DNA of 35,882 nucleotides from Planctomycetia bacterium (GTDB lineage: Bacteria > Planctomycetota > Planctomycetia > Pirellulales > Thermoguttaceae), in NCBI GenBank assembly GCA_030537455.1, contig JAUNMR010000035.1, forward strand, positions 1-35,882. The letters are read 5' to 3'. Under the pieces are notes generated by a model that saw only the letters and a program-made list of their open reading frames with translations, made no database searches and was not told the DNA's origin. The position numbers and the translations under genes are program-made. Below are positions 1 to 8,567 of the stretch, in pieces (position 1 is the stretch's first letter; each line of letters begins with the position of its first letter).

Positions 1-1353
1 TAACGAACCGTTCTGACGCATGAGTAGGTAGGAGCACAACAGGGAGAGTTTCTCAGAGGGTAGCGCGCTAATAAGAGCGTTTAAACATTCTCTATCGCGT
101 TTATCTATGCCCTGAAAGACAGATTCATTGGAATTTGTCAGGAAGCAACAGACTCTCGCGAGCATGTCCAGAGTACGTGCGACGTTCTGGCGCGTGACAA
201 TTTGAAGGAAAGCTAGGTTGAATAGCTTTTGTTTCTCGAAGACTTTCTCCTTCAGGAAGTCGTCGCTGGCGTAGTAATTTAGCGTTGAGGTTTCGTCTTC
301 CGAAAGGTCGAGGAAGCGGAGCGTCTGGAAGTCGTCGGAACTCGTTTGCTCGTTGGAGCTAGTTTGCATAGCCTGAGCGTTGTTCTTTTGTTCCTTACGC
401 GCTGTAAGCCGAACGGCGTAGGCGTTTTTTTCGCGGTTAAAGACTTCCGGTCGCACGAAGATCACCGCGACGCCGAAGGGTTGTGGCGTAATGGCAGTTT
501 CGGCAAGTGTGGTAAAACTATCGCTCCAACCTTTACACTTTCCGGAACAGGGGCGTTGCTCTTGCTTCAGTTCGCCGGAGTAAGTTGTGAATTCCACACG
601 CTTTGCGACCGGTAGCGGGAGTAGCGCTAGGGTCGTTTGGAGTATGTCTAGTGTGTTCTCTTCTTCGGTCGTGTTCTTTCCGTAAGTGACAATGACGGCG
701 CGTGCGTTTGGAGGGTCTGTCGGGTCGAAAAAGGCGGCAAGTATTTGATTGAGGAGTCTTTTGACATATTTCGCGTCTTTCGCGTCGGCGTCGTTGAGTT
801 TCTGGAAGAACTTTTTCTGTATGTCCTCACGGAACTTTGCGAAGGACTTTTTATTTGTAAACGCTCGCTGGGGAAGATAGCCAGAGTCACCGGACGGCCA
901 GGGGCTAAGCTTTTCGGCGTCTTCTTTCTCTGGATCACTTAGACCGTCCAGGAAGAAATTCCCATCGGGTAAAATGGCAAATGGATTACACACGTCGAAC
1001 CATGAGCCCTTGAGGATTATTGCGTGGGTAAAGAAGTTCAGATAGCGCGTCCCGCCGTATTCCTTTCCGACCACGACGGTTTGGCACAGAACCGACCAAC
1101 CGTTGGGCAGGCGCAAGTAGGTATGGGCGCGTGGAAAGAGTTTTGGGTCTTTGCACGCGTTCTCGTTCGGTTCAGCGGGCGAGGCGTCCAGCGGGCAGTA
1201 GTGCCCTAGGGCGGTCTCAAGGGCGTCATGTAGCGCGGGGTTATCGCGCAGATTTTTGGAGTACGAATAGACGTAATATCCCTGTTTACCGGTGATATTA
1301 CGCTTGGAGGCGGTGTACTGCCATTGGGAAAAGACGTATACAGGCTCGTTCAT
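1..1353 (-). CDS. GAP1-N-like GTPase-associated protein, partial (C-terminus beyond window)
   Basis: An open frame of 451 codons runs without a stop from an ATG at 1353 to base 1, so the 3' end lies outside the window. The start overlaps the stop of the GTPase gene as ATGA, which implies translational coupling. The N-terminal 150 residues have the pattern of the GTPase-associated protein 1 N-terminal domain (Pfam GAP1-N family, from memory): an aromatic start VYVFSQWQYTASKRN, then KQGYYVYSYS, a central PNGWSVLCQTVVVGKEYGG, and TRYLNFFTHAIIL, matching the family's GR-GN-F-H-L core. The following ~300 residues are mixed alpha/beta with no motif that I recognise, and would correspond to the middle domain of such proteins. 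In predicted GTPase-centred conflict systems this protein sits beside a DO-GTPase, as here. Its biochemical role is unknown. The family call is moderately sure; the reality of the gene is very sure. Confidence 0.8.
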   Translation of the reverse strand, partial: MNEPVYVFSQWQYTASKRNITGKQGYYVYSYSKNLRDNPALHDALETALGHYCPLDASPAEPNENACKDPKLFPRAHTYLRLPNGWSVLCQTVVVGKEYGGTRYLNFFTHAIILKGSWFDVCNPFAILPDGNFFLDGLSDPEKEDAEKLSPWPSGDSGYLPQRAFTNKKSFAKFREDIQKKFFQKLNDADAKDAKYVKRLLNQILAAFFDPTDPPNARAVIVTYGKNTTEEENTLDILQTTLALLPLPVAKRVEFTTYSGELKQEQRPCSGKCKGWSDSFTTLAETAITPQPFGVAVIFVRPEVFNREKNAYAVRLTARKEQKNNAQAMQTSSNEQTSSDDFQTLRFLDLSEDETSTLNYYASDDFLKEKVFEKQKLFNLAFLQIVTRQNVARTLDMLARVCCFLTNSNESVFQGIDKRDRECLNALISALPSEKLSLLCSYLLMRQNGSL

Positions 1354-2375
1354 TTGACGATCGTGGAATTATATTTCACTTTGACGTTCTGGTTGTCGCA
1401 CTCGGGCAGGAGACCGTTTTTATGGAGTAGCCACAGAAAGGGGTCGAGCACGCGTATCGGTCTCGGGGCGGCCTTGAGGCGCTGTTTTTCGGATGAGACG
1501 GCGTGGGCGTCAGCGGTCGGCGCGGAATTTGCGTCGGCGGAGTCCTTATCGCCTTTGACCTGAACGCCTTCGTCGCGGCGGTCGGTCGACATTCCCAGGG
1601 CGCTCACGCCGAAGTAGGCGTGGTCACGAAAGCGTTGCGCGTGTGGGCGTACTTCGTCGTCGGCGTCGTAGACGCTTAGAAAGGTCTCGAGGTAGTCATG
1701 GATGCGATTGGAATCGGCGATGCTAAAACGACCTTTTCGGTGGCGCGAGGGCAGAAAGACCGGGGCGTCGTCCCCTAGGAGCGCACGGAGCGCGTCGAAT
1801 TTTGTAAAAGTGACCGCAAGCGGTTTTTTAATTTTCCCCTGCTCGTCAAGGGAGGAGTTGAGCATATTGACGGTTCGGCGAAAGATCTCTTTGAGACTTT
1901 CTTCCCCGGTTGCCTCCTGGGGCAGGAGTAGCGGCGTAGCGCCGGGACGACGCCTGTCTTCGTCCATAAGCGCCAGTCGTACGCTCCTCATCTGTAGCGG
2001 GTCGACGATAAAGATAATTCCGGCGGAGCTTTTAATATAGGCGGCGCGCGCTTGCATTTGCGCCTCGCTTGAGAAAGTTTCGCCGGCGACGTCGTAGAAG
2101 TTCAGGTACACTTCTGTATTGCGTAGCGTCAGTCGGTAGCGTAGTTCACGCGCTTCGCGTTCTACCTGGGTTTTACGCAGTGGAACCTTCTGTTCGTAGA
2201 GAGGAGCGTATAACTGGCGATAGTAAAATTCAGACGTTATGTCGTCGACAGCCCCAAGGGACCAGTTATAGACGGTACTCTGGCGCTGAAGTTCATTGAT
2301 TAGCGCCGTGATGTAATGGCTTTTGCCCGACTCGGACGCGCCGATAATTGCGAAGGATTTATGTGAAACGTTCAT
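1350..2375 (-). CDS. P-loop GTPase of the DO-GTPase/TRAFAC type
   Basis: 341 residues. The G1 P-loop is G12-ASES-GKS19, G3 is D95-VAG-98 (in LNFYDVAGE), G4 is T191-KFD-194, and a GVSALG segment late in the protein is a likely G5. These four make a TRAFAC-class GTPase. The C-terminal RPIRVLDPFLWLLHKNGLL segment fits the end of the double-GTPase family of predicted conflict systems (Pfam DO-GTPase2, from memory). No membrane segment is seen, so it should be cytosolic. The gene starts 36 bp after the stop of the giant scaffold gene, has no clear Shine-Dalgarno, and its TGA overlaps the ATG of the GAP1-like gene by 4 bp. It is probably the switch of this system, with the GAP1-like protein as partner. 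These GTPases often come in pairs; a second one is not in the window and might lie left of base 1. Confidence 0.85.
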   Translation of the reverse strand: MNVSHKSFAIIGASESGKSHYITALINELQRQSTVYNWSLGAVDDITSEFYYRQLYAPLYEQKVPLRKTQVEREARELRYRLTLRNTEVYLNFYDVAGETFSSEAQMQARAAYIKSSAGIIFIVDPLQMRSVRLALMDEDRRRPGATPLLLPQEATGEESLKEIFRRTVNMLNSSLDEQGKIKKPLAVTFTKFDALRALLGDDAPVFLPSRHRKGRFSIADSNRIHDYLETFLSVYDADDEVRPHAQRFRDHAYFGVSALGMSTDRRDEGVQVKGDKDSADANSAPTADAHAVSSEKQRLKAAPRPIRVLDPFLWLLHKNGLLPECDNQNVKVKYNSTIVK

Positions 2376-2411
2376 TGTTGTTATTTAGCTGGCGGTGGAA
2401 CTGTGCGATCA

Positions 2412-5400
2412 TTAAAAAAACTTGGAGCAATCCAGCGATTCGTTTCTAGGATCGAGTAGCGCATAATTGAGCCGCTCTTGAGGATTGGCGATAAAGCAAC
2501 GAATGTAACCGCCCGTTTTGAATTTCTTACACCAGCGTGGATCGAACGCCGTATTGAGGTCGACGACTTCGCACGACTGCTCAACGCGCGGTAATTCGAC
2601 GACCTCGTCGCCGTCCTCACGTGTGAGCGGCACGTGTTTGTCATTGTAGATCACAACGACCGCGGGGATGGAACCCTTGTCGACCTGGTTGCCTTCCAGG
2701 TTGATACTGCGTAGAACCAGCTCCTTTTTCAGATCCTTTTTTCTTTTCAATACGCCCGAGATATTCGACCGCAAGTCGTACTCGACGTATTGACGACCGA
2801 AGCAGAACTGGAACGGTTTCGAAGCTTTATTGACGTTGCCGACCTTGTAGATCTGGAAGATCGTAACGTAGTATTTCGGAGAAAAGGCGCCGCCGAACTT
2901 CAAGCCGCCCTCGCGTTGATAATCATCCTTCGTTACGAAGCGCCTGGAACAGTTCCGCTGATTGACGTCTGTCGGCTGCTTAGTCGTACTCCATAAAACG
3001 AGCACGGACTCCGCGCGCGGATCCCATTCCCACTCGATATAGGCGGAATTGTCGTAGTAACAGACTCTGACGTTTCGCACCGGCGGGAACGCGTTGTCAT
3101 ATCGAATCGAGGGTGCGATTAAACACCGTCCGTGGGCGCATGTCAACGGGGTAACGTAGAAGTCAAAGGCGTCTTTGGGCAGCGGCGTGGTCAGAGCTTT
3201 ATAACCGGATTCGGGGTTTCCTTCGTACTCGTGTCTACAGACCATGCCGTAGGTCGCAATGAAATCCTTAACGGTCATTTCCTGATAGTCGCTTGTGACC
3301 GAATTGGCGGTGAAGAGCAAAAAGGGTTTGTCCTTTATGGGCGCGTCCCATGTGGCATAGAGGCAATTGCCAATGACGTTAAAGCGTATATTTTCAAGGC
3401 GTTTCAGTTGGATTTGCGGTTTAACTTTTATCGTTACGGGCGCGACGGTATTGAGATTTCCCAAGACGTCGCGGTAATGTATGGCGATCTCGTAACTGTA
3501 TACGGCGTCGTTCGTTAAACCGGCGTCAATGAAACCGTCTTTATGTACGGAGCCTTCTGGCAGTAAGACCGGGACGCCGTTTGCGTCGCGACGCACAACG
3601 CTAATGCTAACGACGTGTTCCAGCGCGGACCATGTGACTTGCGCTTCACCGTCGTCACAGTGAACCTCGACGTCTTGTAACGGCACAACCCTTTGTATTT
3701 TATTCGAGAGCGCCGGCGTTGATTCGAGACTATCGCGTACCGTCACGACACGATAAGCGTAGACGAGGTAGGGCGTTAGGTTCTGATCGGTGAAGGTCGT
3801 TCCGTCCACGAGGGGCAAATTGGTCGTATCGATCGGTTCGCCTTCGTCGTTGTAGAGTACGCGCTCGACGCGATATTTGTGCGAAACGGCAGCGAGTGAA
3901 AGCGGGGCGTTCCAGGTCAGAACGACGCGATCGCCTTCCATTCGCGCATAGAGGTTTATGGGTTCCGACGGTAGGGTATTGTGAAGTTCCGCTTGAATTT
4001 CGGGCAGGTCGGGGAAACGTCTGCTGAGTTCGTCGAGTAGTCTATTACGCTCCCGTACGTCGGTGAGTTCACACGCTTTTTTTAGTTCTGTAAAGGCGTC
4101 GTCCCGTAGGCTTCTGAGCGTGTTTTGTTCCGCCTTGACTTTCGGATGATCGGGCGCGAACGCTTGCGCGTCAAAGAGCGCGGCCTGCGCGGCGTTGAGA
4201 CGACCCGCGGCGCGTTCCTTCGCAACGAGCCTGAGCTGTTCGGCCAGGCGTGATTCCAATTCGAAGCGCTCTTGAATTTCCGCGCGCAACGCCTGTGTCA
4301 TTTCGGTTTCTACCCCGTCGATGGTCAGACGGTCGCACTGCGCGTGGGCGGTATACAAAGAGTCGTTGTCGAAGGCGTTCTGCGCTTCGATATAGGCGCG
4401 TTGAGCGTATCGATCGCGCGTCTGTTCGGCGAGGGTATTGAGTCTCTCGTGATCGGGGCAGGCGACGAGCGCGAGTCTGAGCGCACGAACGGCGCCGTCG
4501 ATATCATTCTTATCGAGGCACAGCTCAAGCGCGGTCAGGGGGCCGTTGAGCAGTTCCTCATCGATCGCCTTGAAGTCGGGGTATTTCAGATTCAGCGCGT
4601 GCAGTTTGTCCTCGCGCTCCTGGACGTCGCGGATTGACTTGACGTTATTGAGCTCGTCATTTGCCTTGTATACGAGCTCTTGAATCGAATTGAGTAGGCG
4701 CACAATGACCGGATGGGTCTGCGCTTCCATTTCGGTTGTGCTTTGGAGCTTGTACTGCGCGGTAAATAGGAGTCCTTGGGAGATAAGGTTTTGTATGTCG
4801 TCGGCGAGCTTTTTGACGTAATCTTCCCGTTCTAGTAGCGCGTGGATTTCGTTACGTAGCGCGACGACGACGTCTGTTTGGACATTGTCAAAACTCAGTT
4901 GCGCTAGCTTGGCGCGCGCAGGCGCGAGGCGTCCGGCGGCGATTTCCGCCTTGATATCAGCGGCGACTTGGCGCGCGTGGAGTTCGCGTAAGCTGTTGAG
5001 GAGTTCTATAAAATTCTCCTCAGGTTCATGGAGCGCCCGGAGCGCATAGTATGCGTTTATAGCGTCAGAGAGGCTTTCCTCTTCAAGAGCCTTCTGGAAG
5101 AGCTCCAATTGCGTATTCAGGAGAACCTCGCGCAGTTCGGGCGTAGAGGCGTAGCGTTGTGCGAGCGCGTCAAGTTCATCTGATCGTTCTTCGGAATCAA
5201 GTTCACAAGCCGCTTGGATCTCTTGTTTAGCGCGCGCGATGGCGTCGGTGATTTTAGCCTGCGCCGTGATAATCACGAGGTCGTCGCGGTCTTTATCGTC
5301 GAGATCTTGCACAATCCGTTGCGCCGCGCTAATGCGCCCGAGTCCGAGGTTAGACTCAACCAGACCTGCAATTTTTTGCAGTCTTTTACGGTCGGCGAGC

Positions 5401-8400
5401 GCGTCTTTGAGCGCGTCAATGCGTTCCTGCGTATCCTCGCTGATACTTTGACTTAGACCTATCGCAGTGACGAACGCGCACAGAGCGTCGGCTTTTGCGA
5501 CGTCTTCTGCGTCGATCGCCTGTTGCAGGGCGCGTTGTAGCGCCGCGACGTGACTGTCTTTAGCGTCGATCTTTAGCGCCGCGAGCACATTATAGGCGCG
5601 GCGCGCGTTATCGAGGTCACTGGCGTCGAGGGACTGCTGGAAGGCGCCTTGCAGCTCTTGTGCGAGTAGTTCCGCCAGTTCTGGCGCGCTACCGTAATTC
5701 AGTGCGAATTTTTCGAGGGCTACACAGCGCTGATCCAACGGTAGTGCGGCGCTCTGACGAATTTCGCTCTTGGCGTCGGCTAGCGCCTGATTAACACGCG
5801 CTTGTACCTCGCGCAAGACGGAGTCGTTTCTCAATTCCTCTTGCTGTGCGTCGATAAGCTCCTGCGCCTCGGCGATTTGACGCTGTGAGAGGCATTGCAC
5901 GACATTATCGGCGACGTCCTGAAGTTTTTCTTTTCGCGCGAGAATAGCGGAGAGCTCCAGTCGTTTAGCGCGTGTCTGGGCGGTTTCCTTTGCGTCAAAA
6001 GCGATATGTTCGAGTCTCTCGGCGGCTTGTTCGAGTTCGTTTTGTTCCAGTAGCGCGTTGACCTCCTCGGCGACGGCGTCGGCGTGCATGACGCACAGCT
6101 TCTCTAGGGACGCGAGCACGCGCGGGTCGCTTCGCGCCTCTTGAGGCAGTTCGTAATACACGCGCGTGGCCTGGTCGAGATTGGCGTCGGCGACCGTGTC
6201 CTGTAGTAGCTGGAACTGTAGTTCCAGTAGGTTCGCGTCGATCTCGGGGAAGTCGGGATACTGCGCTTTGAGCGCGTTTAGCTCAACGCGACTGTGACCG
6301 ATATTATTTAAGTCGAACGCGTCGTTGATTTTAGACCTGACCTGATCGACCGCGGTTTTGGCGTCTTGTTGCGTCTGGACGAAACGTTCGTTTTTAATAT
6401 CGCGGAATTTCAGGAGCGTTTGCGCAAGGACTTTTTGTGCCTGTAGCGGTTTGTCCTGCTGTAAGAGTTGACGCGCCTGTTCGATGACCGCGCCGACGCC
6501 CTTTTCCATGTTGTAGCGCGTTTCGACGTCCCGACGCAGATTCTGTACCTCCGGCGTGTCCTGATATCCGTGGAAGGTCAGTTGCGTACGCATCGCGTAG
6601 GCTTCTTCGGCTTTGCCGGCGTCAAAGAGCTTTTGGATCTGCTGATAAACGCTATTGGCGTATTCGTTCTGTAGGCGCGTGCGCACCGGCACGACTCTAC
6701 TGAGCGCAACTTTGTTCTTACCGGCGATTTCCAACGCAATCGCTAGCGCCTCGGCCGCCTCTTCATACTGACGGTTTGTGATAAACTTATTGGCGCGTTG
6801 CGCGAGCACGCCCAGAAGTTTGCTTTGTACTTGCTCGTGATCGGGGCATTGCGCGCGTAATTCCAGGAGTTTGGCTTGTTGTTCCTGAAGGGAGTCAATT
6901 TGCTCGAGCTTCGCTAATTCGGAATTAATATTCTGAATCATTTGAAGGATATTTAATCTGGTCTTCTTGTATGACCCGCGCTCGGGCGCCAGTTGCACGA
7001 TCCGTTCAATGAGGTGTTGTGCGCTGATATAGCGCTTGCGCGCCAGCTCCGCTTGCAACTGCTCGTAGAGTCTGCCAGCCTCTTCTTCGTTTTCTTTTTT
7101 CTTCAGGCTAGCGTCGCGCGCCTCCTGCAGACGCGCACGCAACTCCCCTTGCTTTTTTTCCACAACTGGGGCGAGCTTCTCGTCGAAGGATAGACTTTCC
7201 GTTAGGCTTTGCGCTTCTTCGTATTGGTCGTTTTTCAGCGCGTTTATAAATTTTACGATTTGACTATTTGCGTAGAGTATGCGCAGTTTGTTATCGAGGT
7301 TTTCAGCGTCTTTATTCCTCAACCAGATTTCGTGCCAGACCGCGTCGATCTCATGATAGCGCGCGAGCGCCTCGGGCAGATCGTTCGCTTCAAGAGCATG
7401 TCGTAGCGTAACGAGTTTGTCGAGCGCGGCGTTGAGCTCGTCGATATTAGCGCCGCAATTGGCGCAGAATTTCGTTTTAGCGTTTGACTTGCCGCATTTA
7501 GGGCATTCAAAGATCAACTTAGCGCCGCAATGGCCGCAGACGTTTTGGTTCGGCGGGTTTTCCTTACCGCAGTTGTAGCACGGCTCTTTGGCCGCGACCT
7601 GCGCCTGGAACGGATTAGGGCACTGCTTGGTAATAATAAAGAAGTTATAGACGAACCAGTCGGCGAAACTCCGGTCAAGTTTTGAGTATTTACTTATGGT
7701 TTCGCGCGCTTCCTTAAGCGAGCGTATATAGTTATCGCGCGAGACTTCTTTTCCAACGATACGGAAAGCGAAGGTATCCGTGAGAGATTTCTCGAACTGG
7801 TAACGTTGCCAGTTGAGGTCGAACTCCAGTTTGCCCTGTTGGGAGGAGAAGATGGACTTAATCTGCCCGCCGAGCTCTTGATTAATGGTGGTAATTGTGT
7901 CCTTTTTGACTTTTTTTCTTGCCGCTTCAATGAGCGCCTCGGCCTTATCGCGTACTGCCGACCAATCGGCGCGCACGGTAACGCCCAGCGCACGATAGAT
8001 TCCTTCAAACCCGAGCAGTTGCAGATTGTCGTCGATTTTTTTATAGGTCGTCGCGTTGTATTTGACGTTGGCGTAGGGATTGTCCGGTTCAGTGAGTTCT
8101 TCTAGCTCGTTATCGCTACGGATACGAGCTATTTGACGAATCTCGTCATAAATCGTGTCTTGTGTGAGCGTCTTTTCAAAGCGCTTACAAATACGATCGA
8201 CTTGCTCCTGAGCGATCGTGTCATTTGAGGCGGTCGCTTCGATCATAGACTGGAGATTTTGAATTGTTTGATTTCGTGCGATGTTCGCCTGCTTCTTGCG
8301 CACGCTTTCGTCCCTGAGCTCCTCCATCGCCTGTTTCAAGAGGTCAAGTTGTGCCTGCGCCTTGAGACCTTGCGCGCCGCTCACCTGACGTTTGAGTTCG

Positions 8401-8501
8401 ATTTCCTTTTTCTTAAGCTCCGCTTCCAGATCGCTCCACGTCGTATTGGGCGGGTCGAGGAAGAGTTCGAGTTTTTTGTAATAATTAATTTGGGACGCCA
8501 T
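2412..8501 (-). CDS. Giant 2029-residue scaffold: J-like N-terminus, double zinc ribbon, helical super-repeats, fibronectin-type beta domains
   Basis: Residues 1-70 begin INYYKKLELFLDPP and are helical, with the look of a degenerate J-like domain but without an HPD motif. Residues 308-349 hold two zinc ribbons (C308/C311/C322/C325 and C333/C336/C346/C349). Residues ~355-1510 are TPR-like helical hairpins; a YPDFPEI-type anchor returns at about 552, 748, 936, 1117, 1307 and 1496, so the unit is ~181-196 residues. From ~1511 come at least two fibronectin type III-like domains (VVLTWNAP, AQVTWSAL), then two related beta domains (LYATWDAP at ~1714, YIEWEWDP at ~1821) and a terminal beta region. 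There is no signal peptide or membrane helix. It lies between the Hsp70 genes (66 bp) and the GTPase gene (36 bp), so it probably joins chaperone and GTPase parts. The start lacks a clear Shine-Dalgarno. No enzymatic domain was recognised. The domain reading is good; the function is inference. Confidence 0.85.
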   Translation of the reverse strand: MASQINYYKKLELFLDPPNTTWSDLEAELKKKEIELKRQVSGAQGLKAQAQLDLLKQAMEELRDESVRKKQANIARNQTIQNLQSMIEATASNDTIAQEQVDRICKRFEKTLTQDTIYDEIRQIARIRSDNELEELTEPDNPYANVKYNATTYKKIDDNLQLLGFEGIYRALGVTVRADWSAVRDKAEALIEAARKKVKKDTITTINQELGGQIKSIFSSQQGKLEFDLNWQRYQFEKSLTDTFAFRIVGKEVSRDNYIRSLKEARETISKYSKLDRSFADWFVYNFFIITKQCPNPFQAQVAAKEPCYNCGKENPPNQNVCGHCGAKLIFECPKCGKSNAKTKFCANCGANIDELNAALDKLVTLRHALEANDLPEALARYHEIDAVWHEIWLRNKDAENLDNKLRILYANSQIVKFINALKNDQYEEAQSLTESLSFDEKLAPVVEKKQGELRARLQEARDASLKKKENEEEAGRLYEQLQAELARKRYISAQHLIERIVQLAPERGSYKKTRLNILQMIQNINSELAKLEQIDSLQEQQAKLLELRAQCPDHEQVQSKLLGVLAQRANKFITNRQYEEAAEALAIALEIAGKNKVALSRVVPVRTRLQNEYANSVYQQIQKLFDAGKAEEAYAMRTQLTFHGYQDTPEVQNLRRDVETRYNMEKGVGAVIEQARQLLQQDKPLQAQKVLAQTLLKFRDIKNERFVQTQQDAKTAVDQVRSKINDAFDLNNIGHSRVELNALKAQYPDFPEIDANLLELQFQLLQDTVADANLDQATRVYYELPQEARSDPRVLASLEKLCVMHADAVAEEVNALLEQNELEQAAERLEHIAFDAKETAQTRAKRLELSAILARKEKLQDVADNVVQCLSQRQIAEAQELIDAQQEELRNDSVLREVQARVNQALADAKSEIRQSAALPLDQRCVALEKFALNYGSAPELAELLAQELQGAFQQSLDASDLDNARRAYNVLAALKIDAKDSHVAALQRALQQAIDAEDVAKADALCAFVTAIGLSQSISEDTQERIDALKDALADRKRLQKIAGLVESNLGLGRISAAQRIVQDLDDKDRDDLVIITAQAKITDAIARAKQEIQAACELDSEERSDELDALAQRYASTPELREVLLNTQLELFQKALEEESLSDAINAYYALRALHEPEENFIELLNSLRELHARQVAADIKAEIAAGRLAPARAKLAQLSFDNVQTDVVVALRNEIHALLEREDYVKKLADDIQNLISQGLLFTAQYKLQSTTEMEAQTHPVIVRLLNSIQELVYKANDELNNVKSIRDVQEREDKLHALNLKYPDFKAIDEELLNGPLTALELCLDKNDIDGAVRALRLALVACPDHERLNTLAEQTRDRYAQRAYIEAQNAFDNDSLYTAHAQCDRLTIDGVETEMTQALRAEIQERFELESRLAEQLRLVAKERAAGRLNAAQAALFDAQAFAPDHPKVKAEQNTLRSLRDDAFTELKKACELTDVRERNRLLDELSRRFPDLPEIQAELHNTLPSEPINLYARMEGDRVVLTWNAPLSLAAVSHKYRVERVLYNDEGEPIDTTNLPLVDGTTFTDQNLTPYLVYAYRVVTVRDSLESTPALSNKIQRVVPLQDVEVHCDDGEAQVTWSALEHVVSISVVRRDANGVPVLLPEGSVHKDGFIDAGLTNDAVYSYEIAIHYRDVLGNLNTVAPVTIKVKPQIQLKRLENIRFNVIGNCLYATWDAPIKDKPFLLFTANSVTSDYQEMTVKDFIATYGMVCRHEYEGNPESGYKALTTPLPKDAFDFYVTPLTCAHGRCLIAPSIRYDNAFPPVRNVRVCYYDNSAYIEWEWDPRAESVLVLWSTTKQPTDVNQRNCSRRFVTKDDYQREGGLKFGGAFSPKYYVTIFQIYKVGNVNKASKPFQFCFGRQYVEYDLRSNISGVLKRKKDLKKELVLRSINLEGNQVDKGSIPAVVVIYNDKHVPLTREDGDEVVELPRVEQSCEVVDLNTAFDPRWCKKFKTGGYIRCFIANPQERLNYALLDPRNESLDCSKFF

Positions 8502-8567
8502 GGCGGTTTTCTAGGTAGGTAATGTCGCGTAGCGACAGCGTGATTCAAAGCTAGGCGCGCTTTGTGA

